Assembly: GCA_020152595.1 (NCBI GenBank)
Contig: JAIGNY010002150.1
Span: 142,501 to 206,500, forward strand
DNA length: 64,000 bases
DNA from: Chiridota heheva
Lineage: Eukaryota; Echinodermata; Holothuroidea; Apodida; Chiridotidae
Reading direction: 5' to 3'
Below, piece by piece: positions 50,743 to 62,760 of this stretch (within the stretch, counting starts at the first letter, position 1; every line of letters begins with the position of its first letter). The position numbers were made by a program, and so were the translations under genes. The notes under the pieces were generated by a model, which was not told the origin of the DNA, ran no database searches, and worked only from the letters and a program-made list of their open reading frames with translations.

Positions 50743-52980
50743 AGGAAAGGGGGGGGGGGGCACAACTTTTAATACTACTCTGTAGGCTAGGCATAGCAGG
50801 GCTATGTGCTGATGACCTTGTAGCCTGTGCCCAAAATATTTCCTAAGCTTTTCAATTTCAATAAAAATCTCCACCATCACGCAGCCTTTATCCCTATCCA
50901 AAACTCAAAAGGACAACCAACTATCCAATGTTAGCTCATAGCCTATGAGTAGTTATTATACACATCCCTCAGTACAGGTTGACATTGAGCTTGCACAGTC
51001 TACTAGTTTGTTACTAAAATCGGTTTTATGAAACTGCAGTTTTGGTGTGATTCATGTTTTATAAAATAAAAAAAGTGAAAACCGGAAGTAGGCCTACCGA
51101 AAAAACCAAATCACTGTAAAAAAAAAAAATTCAAAAAGATGGTGAAAATCTGTTTTATTTCAATAAAAAGAAATTCATGCTTTGTGTAAGAATGTATTTT
51201 GAAGTATTTTTGGATATATTTGTGAAACTGATATTTTTGCAGATTAAATTGATAATACGATTGAGAAATGAGAATGTTTGGAAATGCAATAGTCATAAAT
51301 ATTACATGTACCTGTAATAACAGGCTCAAATCCGCTCAGTTATGTCTCTTCTTTCTGGGCTAATATTTTCACGAACACAACAACTGTACCTTCAATTTCT
51401 TTAAAATCCTGTTTATTGTAAGTCCTTAACAATCTCTCCTGAGTCTTGTAAAATACTTTGTTAATTTATTATAAATCCCGGCATTAACAATATCGCAAAT
51501 CACAAGACCATTCACTCATAAATTCACAACCAACCCCGCTCTATGTACATGCACTGTGTAAGACTACATGTTCATTAACTACAAGTTACAACACATAATT
51601 GTGTCTCAGCATGATGGACCCTGGATATGAAACTTGTGAATGAATATCATGACTCACAAGCGTGACTTCAGTGCCGTAATTGGTCCAAAAAGTTAACTTT
51701 ATTCCCACTGTATGTAAATCAGTGCCTTTTTTTTCTCATGCGCCATGGTCACTTGCCCGCCGATAAGCAATAAGGGCCGATAATTTGTTCCTTCACGCTG
51801 TGTATCATATTTTCAAAAGTTTTTAAAGTTTGAATCTGGGAAAACCTTCGCTATAAATAGCATGTTAAATTGATGATCAGTGTGGAATAATACGATGCAA
51901 AACGTAGAAAAATTATCCCCGTGCTATCAGTATTACACACCAGAACACTAGTATATGATTCACAATTAGATCGCAAGAGAAAATAACCACTTATCCCCTA
52001 AAATATTTTATTTTTCAATCCTTTCCGATCTCATTTTCATGTGTAAAATATACTTTTGAACAAGTGTCCTAGTCGAAATTGTTCAGATTTAAAAAGAACG
52101 ATAGATTGCACGCATTTCGTTTAAAATTTTTCTTTCATTCTGTGTAATAATGTTTACTCATAAAAGCAGTAGCGATGGAATCTTCCATTCCAATCATGTG
52201 TGTACAGAATGTACTTGACCCATGGCACATGTGATTTGCTTGGGGGTACAAGCTCAAAGGATTTCATTGGTTTGAAGTGGATATATGTTTTTTGTGGACT
52301 GTTAGGTGATAGCCATTGCACAATGATTGAGCATTCCAGACGTTTAAATCTAGTTGCTTCTTACATTAAGATGGAATTTTGATAAGATTGTTCACATTTG
52401 CACAATTTTCGTATGTATGAGTGGGCTGGTGAGATGTGATAATAGTACGGATTCTACATTATTGTCCCCCGTGATTCCCTCTTTTGCGCTACCTAAGGCA
52501 TTTATTGTTTAAATAACAACTTGAGGGATGTTAGTGAATTTCGTATTCATGACAGATTCTGACAGTATATTCAATGTTTTTAATCAATTCAATAACTCTG
52601 GTGAATTATTGCAATTTGAAAACGGCACACATACAGTTCTATGTAATAAAATCGAGTCTGACAGCGACATATTTACCATTGAAACGGGTTGCTCAAAACA
52701 GCTTTCGAAATCCCAGGTTCTTGTTACATAACAGCAGCCAATTGTTGATGTTGTCCACAATATGCATACATATATTCAGTAAATTAAGGCTGACTAGTAA
52801 ATATGATGGATTCACAAAAAATTGTAGATTACACGATAAAAACAGTTTAAAAGCATTTCTAACCTCTCCATGTATGGTCTAAAGACGTTCCGCAAAGTCC
52901 AGAAATTATTTTTAAAATGTAAAACCAAGCCAAAATCAACAGAGCGATAAGCCGGCCGAAGTGGCGCTGCACTCATATTG
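50743..52980. other. Unassigned, 2.2 kb
   Basis: A G run at about 50749-50760 and an A run near 51118-51129. Short open frames only (for example 52528-52731, 52574-52882), none with a domain I recognise. Confidence 0.4.
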
Positions 52981-54122
52981 GACTTTTTCCATAATTTAAG
53001 TACCGCATGTCTGTTTTGTTTATTATTTGTTATAATAATGATGTTAGCTAGTGTGCTTTTTTTCATGGTATAAAACGTTGAATTTCATTAATATGCATAG
53101 TGGGCGGGTCTTAATATGATTTTGTAAACAAAAAGCATAAGTACATGTAAACACGATATGTCAAAAATTATGAACTGGATTCACATCAGATAGCTCATGG
53201 TCTGCAGATATGACCTAATGTTTGTGGTGGTGATTTATGCATATTAATAAGTGGGCGGGACTTTAAGTGCAAATTTTGAAAAAGTGATAAATGAGCAACT
53301 ATGTCCGTTTTGCGTCATATGGGACATGATAAATTTGTTGGTTATTGAGTACATGCTTATGTTATCAACAGAAGTCATTAATATGCATGGTGGATGTGGC
53401 TTAATGTGAAAGTACTAATTGATGTAAATACCATAAACAGTATATCAGATTTATGCATACTGTATGTGGTACACATATGGGTCATAGTCTGTACATATGT
53501 TCTAATGTTGTGGTAGTGCTGTCATTAATGCTAATTAGTAGGTGGGGCTTACTGACAAATTCTTAAAATAGGATAAATGAGCAGCTGTTTTTGCATCATA
53601 CTTGCTTTATTGATGTTGTTTTTAATTATTGTGAAATTGGTAATTTTGTCAACATTTGTACTGATCTGCATGGCTTTTGAATAAATACAGAACAAATATT
53701 TCATGATGGTATACAATGACATGACAGTTACATGCAATACAAATTTTGCAAATCAATCAACATAAAAAGCATCGGAACCACAAAACCTTTTGGTTCTGGT
53801 TCCTAGTTTCATACGTAGGTACTCAATTTCCATATACATGTCTGGGTGTAAAGTTGTATACACAGTACCTCAAGAACAATACACTGGATTCATGTCATAT
53901 GGGGTACAAAGATAGCCTATGGTCTATAGATGAGCCCTATTGTTTTTGGTGGTGATGTTATGCATGTTTATTAGAAGGCGGGACTTAATGTAAAAACTTG
54001 AAATGCTCAAATTTGAACAATCACATCATGTCTGTTTTGTTTTGTATTTGGTATAATAATAATGTTAGATAGTGTGTACATGTTCATGGTTTAAAAATGT
54101 AGAAATTCATTAATATGCATAG
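52981..54122 (+). repeat. Tandem repeat family (TAATATGCATA), left part of array
   Basis: Units carry taatatgcatagtgggcggg, a stretch with gtaaacac..tatct and ctggattcatgtcatatgg, a gatagc..atggtct step, then ttttggtggtgatgttatgcat. Unit starts fall near 53088, 53236, 53380, 53523, 53953 and 54110, so spacing alternates between about 145 and 300-430 bp. The reverse complement of the same family lies at 12050-12840. The array continues at 56182 after a LINE insertion. Confidence 0.7.
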
Positions 54123-56181
54123 TTTTTCTCTCTCAAAGTGTTAAATGGTCAAGCACAATCTTTAATTTCCCACAATCTCTAGCAATTCATTCAAGGTCCT
54201 CGCCAATGCCCAAGAAAGAAGTGTCTCTCTTTATGACGTCAAGCCATCTAGTGCAGCATCTACCTCTTCTTCTCCCACCAATGTTATCTGGGCTCCACTT
54301 CAGCAGGATCTTGGGATTCCTGTTACTATTCATATAGTTTGTATGCCTGTACAAAAAGGGGCGCCTTTCCCTCACCAAAAGAGAAACTGTAGGCTGACCT
54401 GTGAAAGAGCCAATGTCTAGAGTTTCTCACATGGTGATACAATCTAACCCCCAGAACACAGCGTAAGCAGCAGCTGTCAAAGACATCTAAATTCATCTTT
54501 TGAGGGTAAGAGCCCATGTCTCAGCTTAATAGAGTAGGGTGGAGATTACAATTGCGATTTAAATACGTACATGTAGCTTAACACTAAAAGTAACACATGA
54601 TCTCCACAAACGGTTGAGTTGTTCCAAATGTTGATGCAGCTCTCCCTATACATGTATGTAGTTCGGTTTCCAGAGTGCTATTTGACTCCGTCTCCGAACC
54701 TAAATAATTGAAATGACTGAGTGAGACCACTTGGCCATCTGTGATATGGATATCAGCAACTGTGTCACCAAAACCCATTGCCTTTGTCTTTGGTCTTGAG
54801 ATCGGAAGCCCCATGCACTTCTGCTCTAGCATTGGACAGGAGGTGAAGTGCATTGTTACCACGACTGCTGTTTGTCTCAATAAGGGTCATGTAGTCAGCA
54901 TCGCCTAGGTCTGACAAGTATTTCTCCGGCCAAACTCCCAAAAGTGTGCAGGTGTGTTTCTCTAGGCATATTCCAGTTTGGTTGTTGTCATGTCTTTCTT
55001 AACACAAAATCAATGAGTACTCCAAATAGCAGTGGTGACCAAACACACCCTTGGCGACGTTGGCATACAGCAGTTTTGACCTTAAACCAGCCAGTTCTCT
55101 CACCATCAACTAGAACAGTGGATTCACAATTCCTATAAATGCAACAAATAAGACAAATGTATTTCAATGGGATACCATAATCAGAAGGATGTACCACATG
55201 GACGGGCGATGGATGCTGTCAAACGCAGATTGGAAATTAACAAAGATGGCCAATGCAGGTAGCTGGAATTAATTGCACTTCTCAGTGAGCATTCTGAGGC
55301 AGAATATTTATCAATGCAGCTGCGTCCACTCCTGAAACCACCTTGGTTTCTCTAAGCTTATTCTCAATAGCTCGTCTCATCCACTCAAGCAAGATGTGTC
55401 CCAATGCTTTTCCGGAAACCGAGAGAAGGGAGATACCACAATAATTGTTACGGAGTGATCTATTCCCTACTTGTAAGTGGTACAGATTAGTCTCCTTCAC
55501 CAGTCATCTGTAACCTCTTCATCATACCAGATTTTGACTAACATCTGATGGAGCATTCTTGTCATCTCTAACGGGCCATGTTTTATAAACTCTGCAGCTA
55601 TCTTATCAGGGCCAGGAGCTTTCTTGTTTCGAGGTTCTTGATGGCTTTTGCCATTTCTAGGTGGTTCAAGACATAGTTCAAGAGGATCGCCAATTGTCCC
55701 AAACCTGTGTAGGAAGTGGGGGTCTGTTGTGCAGTTCAAGTAAGTAATCTGCTCGCCTTGTCTTTTTAAGATTACAGTCATTTAGCACTTCTCCGTTATG
55801 GTCTTTGGTAGAAGGTGTCGGAGAGTGGTTTTTGATAGTTAATTTAATTGGTAGAGCTGACGAGTGTGACAATTCTTAGCTGCATCTTTCATCTGACTTG
55901 CAACTCTCTCTACCCACTGTTGTTTATCCCTCTTAGCACTTTCTTTGACCTGTCTATCAAGTGCTCGATATCTCAAAAGGTGACACTCCCTGCCATGCAT
56001 ATCACCAGGGCACTGGAGTTGTTAGTGGTGCGGTGATACTTGATAGTGGTGTGGCAGGGTTCGAGGAGTAGAGGGTGAAGCATCCCGAATTCATCGCATT
56101 TTCATAATCTCGGCGTAAAAGTGGTACGGCGAGCGCTGCACCAGCCCTGGCACCAGCCCTGGCTGCATATTTCTATGGCAC
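54123..56181 (-). mobile_element. RTE-like LINE, 5'-truncated, with 9-bp target duplication
   Basis: Minus-strand protein blocks of a reverse transcriptase: ESAKRDKQQWVERVA (near 55950), KAPGPDKIAAEFIKHG (near 55610), NNYCGISLLSVSGK (near 55430), YGIP and ERTGWFKVKTAV (near 55100-55180), ISRPKTKAM (near 54790), HFNYLGSETE (near 54700) and GGRRRGRCCTRWLDVIKRD (near 54250). This block order fits RTE-type LINEs. The active-site region reads LGDADYMTLI in place of the usual YADD form, and frame changes and stops are frequent, so it is dead. The insert is 2.06 kb against about 3.2 kb for full elements; the endonuclease end is missing. The target duplication tatgcatag is at 54114-54122 and 56182-56190. 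Confidence 0.8.
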
Positions 56182-56315
56182 TATGCATAGTGGGCTGGAC
56201 TTGGCATGATTTTGTTGAAAAGAGCTTGTAAACACAGTATCTCAGGAACAATACATGGGATTTAGGTCATATGTGGTAAACAGATACCAAATTGACCACA
56301 GATGTGACCTATTAT
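56182..56315 (+). repeat. Right continuation of the TAATATGCATA tandem unit
   Basis: After the LINE, the interrupted unit resumes with tatgcatagtgggc and continues through gtaaacacagtatctcagga to gatgtgacctatta, in register with the copy that stops at 54122. Confidence 0.8.
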
Positions 56316-56765
56316 TTTCATTTATTTTTTCACATTCATTAACAAGATACAACAATTATTTACAATTATTTACATAATATAGATTAAGTAGAGGAAGCCT
56401 GAAAAAGCAAGGGCTTGACAAGCAGGCCAACATTGCAAAAAATAAAGAAAACATAACAACAAAAACAATAACCTACTAAACATAAGTAAAAAATGACATT
56501 TTACATCTTAATTATATACTCTACAACACTTACATAGCCCACCCTTAACTCGGACCCTCCCACACCCTTATATCCATCCACCCACTATACAGCTGTACCC
56601 AGAATTAATATTTGTTAACAAGATAATTTTTTAGTTTTTGGTAAATAAAGATGCGGTGATATTCTTAGGACAGAGGATCTAGGTTATTCCAGAGTTTAAT
56701 ACCTGAATAGACAAAATGATTTTAGCAATGGTATTATAGATAATATGATAATAAGCTGAATAAAT
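56316..56765 (-). mobile_element. LINE 3'-end fragment (CR1/L2/jockey-like)
   Basis: The minus strand from about 56740 reads YSGIKLWNNLDPLS, then EYHRIFIYQKLKNYLVNKY before a stop near 56614, the typical C-terminus of jockey/CR1/L2-type LINE proteins. About 290 bp of 3' UTR follow, ending in an A-rich aaaaaataaatgaaaataat at 56316-56336. It is strongly 5'-truncated and inserted within the tandem repeat unit that ends at 56315. The clade is uncertain. Confidence 0.6.
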
Positions 56766-57249
56766 GATAATTATCAGAGTGTTTGGTAAAGTGGCTAAGG
56801 ATACTTTTGTTTGGTTGAAATAAATTACAAACCAAAGATGTACAGTATGACCAAATGACCAAACTGATACAACTATTGTAATGAAATGAAGCTTTTTTCA
56901 TAATATAAAGCCTACAATAAACAGTTTAAAGTGAAAACATTTCTGGCAGCCTCTCTCAGTGCATTACAAACCCCTAGCTTTATCCAGAAAGGATGTCACT
57001 GACCAAAAGGGGCATTACAAGGCATCAAGGGCACTTTGATGGCAGGTGCGAGGGCACCTGAAATGTATATTAAATAAGGGAATAATCAGTGCAACAAGTA
57101 GTGTCCCTGCATCTTTTTATATTGCCGGGAGAACTATAATCAACATGAAAAGAAGTCAAAATAGTTCTTAAAAGAATATTTGTGTTAAGAAAATATAGAG
57201 CTCTTAGTGATTAGGGGCAGGGTGGAGGCAATTAGGGGCATGGTAGAGC
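56766..57249. other. Unassigned
   Basis: Repeated short words (ggggca, agggca) near 57005-57060 and 57205-57250. No gene. Confidence 0.4.
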
Positions 57250-57530
57250 ACCCTTAAATTCAGAAGTAAATAATATTATATAATTAGTTCAGATGTTTAA
57301 CAATTTAATAGGGTGGTTACTCACAGCTAAAAATGATGAAGAAATGACAAAACCCCACAGAAAGGCAATGAAGAATGATTAAATTGAAGGAAAGGTATCG
57401 TCCCATAAATAAATTCAGAAGTGAATAATATATATTTAATTAAGATTTTAACGATTTAATAGGGTGGTTACTCACAGATACAAATAGTACTTTACCCCTT
57501 TCTGTAGGGTTTTATCTTTTCTTCATCATT
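57250..57530. repeat. Tandem duplication plus inverted copy
   Basis: aattcagaagtaaataatat..aatta and ttaatagggtggttactcaca occur near 57259 and 57303, and again near 57414 and 57456 (offset about 153-155 bp). The segment aatgatgaagaaatgacaaaa..ccacagaaag (57332-) recurs inverted as ctttctgtaggg...cttcatcatt (57499-57530). Confidence 0.65.
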
Positions 57531-58100
57531 TCAATCTGTTTGCAACAACCACTTAAATTGTTAAACATTTGAACTAAGTATATAATGCAACATAAAATAC
57601 ATGAAGTTTCTTTTTCAAAAAGCAGAAAAAAACAAAAATTCGTCCAAATCCGGTTCCAAAAATTTGGATCTGGTGCATCCTACCTCCTTATTGGCTCCCC
57701 CAACCCCTCTGCAGCAATTGACATTGCACTCTCACAATCCATCACGTCCTCCTTGCTTGCCCCCTGTACAACCTCCCCAGAGCTTCCCTTGCTCCCCACA
57801 ACTCAATTGCAGAGTTCTTCCAGAAAAATCCTTCAGATAAAATTATCTCCTTCCTTCATAATGCCTCCCTCTACAACCATATTTAATTCTCCTCTTCCAC
57901 CCCCTCTCTACTTTGTTTTTGTTTCAACCATGCACCTTCCTTCTCGATCACAGCTTTCTGACCTCTTCTTCTTGAATTTCTCTCATTCTCCCCCTGTTTT
58001 CTATCCTTCCTACCTCTAGAATGATCTGACCTCTCAGGCACAATTTGACCTTCGTTGTTGTGGTGCCATTAAGCCCTCATCAAAAAAAAAAAAAAAAACT
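57531..58100. other. CT-rich stretch ending in a poly(A) run
   Basis: Pyrimidine-rich from about 57690 to 58020, closing with an A run at 58081-58099. A 144-codon plus-strand frame (57585-58019) is Ser/Pro/Leu-rich because of the base composition and shows no domain. The terminal A run suggests it might be the 3' end of an unrecognised retroposed sequence. Confidence 0.35.
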
Positions 58101-59393
58101 TAGCAAGCAGTGGTGTCGGAACCATGGGGCAATTGGGGAGACCCACCCTTGCCATAGAGTAAGGGAGGCAGGATGTGCCCTTTTGAAAGTTAAGGCGGAT
58201 GGAGGCAGGAGGTGCCCTTTTAAAAGTTTAGGGTGGACCGTGGCAGTAGATGCCCTGAAAGTTACATTAAATTAATCTAGGTCATTCTTGAAGCTTGAAA
58301 ATAATAAAAATCCACTCAAAAATCCTGCATAGGACATACAAAATGTAGCATACATTAAGTTTCTATTTGACACAATTAAAGCATGATCATTTACTAGGGG
58401 ACCTGACACTGAGGGCCATGCATGTTGGGAGGGGGATTGCCCCAATGATTTTCAAATGCCTAGGTCCTTTAAACCTATTTGCCGAATGGGCAATTGCCAA
58501 CATTGGTCCTGGCTCTCTAATTTCAAACCCATAGGTGGGGGTGGGTGCGGGAAAATCATGCTAGAATAAACCACACAAAAAAGTAAACATTTAGAAAAAA
58601 GTGGGGATGTAACAAGTGCCCTCCAAATCCCACCATGATGCTCACACCATATGTGTAGGAACCTAAGGGGTGCGCGTCTCCATTTGTAGTTCTGATGCAT
58701 CATGAACCTATGCGGTCATGATTCCGTGTATATGTACTGTATGTGTGTGTGCATATGTAATCGCCCCCTAATGGGGAAACACATGATTTTTCACATGGCT
58801 TCAGGGAAACGCCGGAAATAGGGGAATTCCCCGATTTCAACTGAGCTTGTTTTCATTAAATAGGTTCCATCAGGAATGCCTCCTGCGATTTCTAGTATGG
58901 TAGGGCGATGTCCCCAATTTCCGGAAAAAAAATCATGTTGTGTATCAGGATTTCTCAACTTCTACTAAAAATCTGTGTTTCCCTAATTGGATAGTGTGCT
59001 GTGGGTTTCCCGATTTCCAGTAAATAAACAATATTCCCTGATTTACAAACTCTTGTTCTCCGATTTGCACTGGCAATACTTCCCCTATTTTGCGAATATT
59101 CAGAATGGTCAATACGTTTATTACTCCCTCGTTTGATTACTAATAAGCAACCTGATGTGATTAGCAATGCGACAGTATGATTCTATTCTATTTTCATATC
59201 ATCCATCTAAAAAGTTCATAAAATCTAGTTCATAAAATTCCCTGTTTTTAGGCAAAGAGACATGTTTTCCCAGATTCAAGGTAAGAACAGTTTACAGTTT
59301 CATTTTAACTTTGATTAGAATAAAGAAAAAGAAAAAGTCCTAATGTGGACCTCATTGTTTTGTAATTATCCACATTTTTTGTCGGGTCAAAAT
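58101..59393. other. Unassigned, short G-rich duplications
   Basis: A short direct repeat (ggcggatgga / ggaggcaggaggtgccctttt) lies near 58160-58225. From 58780 to 59290 words such as ttccccgattt and tccctgatt recur loosely on a scale of about 40-60 bp, perhaps a decayed minisatellite. Confidence 0.4.
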
Positions 59394-60239
59394 TAGTGTC
59401 TGCACCGGGTCCAAAAATCGGACCGGGTACTTGACCTGCATTATCGGTCGGGTATCTGGGTATCCGACCTGCTGACAAGGCCTTTTCAATATTTTTTGCG
59501 GAAGTCTTGTAAAATCTTGTGACATTTCTTCTTGTTTTTTCAATCTTATCTTTGTTTTTGTGAATAAAAAAATATAATACAAATTTTCTAGTCTCTTTTA
59601 TTGACCTGTCTTCATAAAATACCGTACAATGATAATATACTCAATTCCTCAAAATTTCACGGAACGGGTGTTTTCTGGAATAATACGCGATTCCACGGTT
59701 CTGTTATGTGCACGCTCAGTAGCACGTAACAATTTCATTTGAACCCAACCTGTGATTGGTTCATAATAGGTGTTACATTTTTTTTTCTTCAGCAAATAGC
59801 AGACACACTTTTAATATAGTTTGGTAATGTACAACCGCAATATATTTTTTCTGCAGCATACTACACACACTGCTTGTTGCGTGCTGGTTTGTATATCTTT
59901 TATTTTATAGCGAAAATTAGAGAGTTTAAGTTTTGTGCTACTAGTACATGTAGTACTACTAGTGTACCTACGTTACTAGCCACATCGCTCGTTTAACATC
60001 ATTTCTGCGATCTGTGACAATATCTTATGATTGTTTTATTGCATTGCGTTGGAATAGAAAACAAACACTTTTATAATTCTTGTAAGTTAAGATTTATTCT
60101 ATTAACATACAATTCTGCAACAGAAACAGTTTGCAATTGGTAATATTATGAAAATCCATACCCGCGTTGTATTTTCGGAACTGGGTACCAACTTAATCGG
60201 TCGGGTACTCGAATATTTTGGGTACCTGTGTAAACACTA
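59394..60239. mobile_element. Non-autonomous hAT-type element, 846 bp
   Basis: The left end TAGTGTCTGCACCGGGTCC faces a right end that reads TAGTGTTTACACAGGTACCC on the other strand; both continue into gggtac.cgacc-type subterminal words. The flanks gtcaaaat (59386-59393) and ttcacaat (60240-60247) match 6 of 8, consistent with an aged 8-bp target duplication. No transposase remains are visible. TAGTGT starts with 8-bp duplications fit the hAT superfamily. Confidence 0.65.
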
Positions 60240-60419
60240 TTCACAATGTGGGAAGGAGGGCAAATGTTCTTTTTGACTTTGGAGTAAGAGTGAAAAATGT
60301 GCAACTGAAGTAGTAACATGGCCACGCCATATGACTACAGTATAATTGCATTTTGCTCCCCGATTTGTTTGGAATGTATCAACATTTTCATCATAGGCGT
60401 AGATCCCGTGGGGTTTTGG
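60240..60419. other. Unassigned
   Basis: Contains cataggcgtagatcccgtggg (60393-60413), resembling 20374-20394, likely a dispersed repeat end. Confidence 0.4.
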
Positions 60420-60437
60420 GTATATATATATATATAA

Positions 60438-60477
<40 letters not shown>

Positions 60478-60494
60478 AAATATATGTATTTATA

Positions 60495-60530
<36 letters not shown>

Positions 60531-60606
60531 TGTATGTATGTATGTATGTATGTATGTATGTATGTATGTATGTATGTATGTATATATATATATATATATA
60601 TATATA
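60420..60606. repeat. Compound microsatellite (TA)n-(GTAT)n-(TA)n
   Basis: TA tracts on both sides of about 19 uninterrupted GTAT tetranucleotides (60505-60582). Open frames here are repeat translations only. Confidence 0.95.
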
Positions 60607-60874
60607 AGAATAGGTCATCTTTATTTTTATTCAATTTTCATCTGGGAGCTTCGACCCTGGCCCCAAACACTGTTTTTCCCCTAGACCCCACCAATGACCC
60701 TTGACCTGGCTCCTGGACACAACCCAAAAAGTTTGCAGCCCCCTGTTGAAAATAGTACTGTACGCTTATTCCGTTTTGCTTTTTAAGTGTAATTCCTCGT
60801 TTCCCGGTTGATACACATGTCTGTTCTGCGCGAATGCTTTCAACATTTACACTTGTCATTTCTTCCAAATGTGC
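60607..60874. other. Unassigned
   Basis: Nothing recognised apart from C-rich words near 60655-60700. Confidence 0.4.
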
Positions 60875-61345
60875 TATCAATATTGATGAAACCCTTCACA
60901 GTAAATTAATATACCTAGCTTCCATATTATGTTTTTTTTTTGACCAATAACAAACTTTCCTGTTTCGTGCTCAACTTCTTCCGGTATCACACTTTTATGT
61001 ATTTTTATGTAATTGCTGCGTACATGTTATTCACATCCACCCATGCATGGCCTAGCTTATCAATATTGATGAAACCCTTCACAGTAAATTAATATACTAG
61101 CTTCCATATTATGTTGAACTTTTGACCAATGAAAAACTTCCCTGTTTCGTGCTTAACTTATTTCTTTATCACCTTTATTGCCGCGTACATGTCATTCATA
61201 TGCACAATGATTTGCACCAACGAAAGCACTTGCTAGTAAATATACATTAGCAACTTCCATAATGCATAGCTTTCAACCAACCACAAAATGTCCCTGTTTC
61301 ACGCTCTTATATACAATTGCATTTTCCCTTAACGTGTTGCTCGCT
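60875..61345. repeat. Three-copy tandem repeat, about 183 bp
   Basis: tatcaatattgatgaaaccc begins copies at 60875 and 61058 (offset 183 bp), followed in both by cagtaaattaatata, agcttccatattatg and ccctgtttcgtgct-type ends. A third, weaker copy covers about 61205-61345 (cttccataatg, tgtccctgtttcacgctc). Confidence 0.8.
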
Positions 61346-61479
61346 TGCAAAGTTAATTGCACAATTTAGATGACCTGTAGGCATGGTGCAGTTGTGAAGA
61401 CAAGATCGCTCCTCATGTAAGTTCATTAATTGAATTTGAGTAATTATTAAGGCTAGAAATTAAGTGATTTTCTTATTTG
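61346..61479. other. Unassigned
   Basis: Spacer between two tandem families. A gtaagt donor-like site at 61418-61423 was noted. Confidence 0.4.
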
Positions 61480-62760
61480 TGTATAATATTTTTGCTCAGG
61501 AAACAGGGAAATCTGTGAGTTAATTTCTTTTATACAAAATGGGGAAAATCCACATTCAATTACGCTGGAACTATGTCAGTAGGCCTAACTATAAGTTAAA
61601 CTTTACAGTGTAGGCGAAGCCTAACGTTAGACCATGAGAACATTAGGCTTAACTTGTTAAAATGAACATAAGTATGTCTACATGTATATGTAATAGCTAA
61701 AAGTAAAGCTTTGACAGCTATTCCTAAGACTGAGGATTAATTCTCTGTCACTGGCTTCCATTATTTTGTTCAGTACAATGAAGGCGTAAGGTAGGCCTAA
61801 AAAATGCAAGAGTACCCTCCATGGCTGCATGGTATAGGCTCCTTAAGCTTGAGGGGAGAAACGGAAGATATTGCTGGTCTTAATAATAGTAGGGAAAATA
61901 TCATGTAGGCCTATAGGGTTTTTTTTTTTTTTTTTGCCTTGTGTATGCTATTACTGCAGAGAGAGCAGGGAAAATGTGTTGTGCGTTGATTTCTGTAATA
62001 TGTAATGGGGAATTACCACATTAACCACCTATAACTTTAACATATTTGAGTCTTCGGGCTGTCGTCACATTGCGTGCGCATTTAGGATATCAGAGACTTC
62101 ATTCACCGACATGCATTAATGTTAGCTATGTGTTAGTGTGTGTAGTACTATTTAATTTGCAAGGATTCAGTGACTCGTTATAAATTTGATTGATAATTTA
62201 TAGGGTTGGCTTAATGTAGAAAAATTTGAATTAAGGTTAGCGGCCTGGTGAAATTACTTCACTTTTGTCTGTGTTTGCTAAGGGTTTCATAGCAATGACA
62301 AAATTTTGTGTTTTGATTTCTATGATACAAAATGGGAAAACCTACATTATAGTGATGCACTCATTGTAGGCTACTCTGTTACTGTTAGTGAGTGTAGACT
62401 ATAGATCATGTAGGTCAGTATTTCTTGCTAAGTGTTTTGGTAAGCTTAAGATGGTGAGGTGTGTAATTAAAGAATGGTAATACAGTATATTGGCCTTAAT
62501 AGTGGAGAAAAAAAGAAAAACAGTTTCATGTAAATTTTGTTATTTTTTCTGCGCATGTTATTTCTGCAGAGTGATTGGGGGAATTTTGTGTATTGATTTA
62601 TGTAATATGAAATGAGGAATTATCATATTATACGATTATAAATAGGGGCTAGTGTGGCATAATTTGCATTAATTTTAGCTTGCTTGGGACCTATGTTTAT
62701 AATTTTAGTTGTGTGTGTTCACAGTACATAATGTGCAAGGATTCAGCAACTCAAGTGAGA
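61480..62760. repeat. Degenerate tandem family, about 300-450 bp spacing, four copies
   Basis: Four diverged copies of a block near 61490, 61955, 62280 and 62560. Each has an agcaggg-like start, ttttgtg..ttgattt.t.taata and an aaatgggga.aa..acatta end. Each block is preceded by sequence rich in gttag and taggc words. The family is heavily diverged. Confidence 0.5.

Noticed and set aside
57585-58019. A 144-codon plus-strand protein
   Set aside because: Its Ser/Pro/Leu-rich content follows from pyrimidine-rich DNA; no domain, no splice context, and an overlapping frame is also open.
60335-60634. Open frames with Thr-Tyr-Ile-His or Met-Tyr-Val-Cys runs
   Set aside because: These are translations of the GTAT and TA microsatellites.
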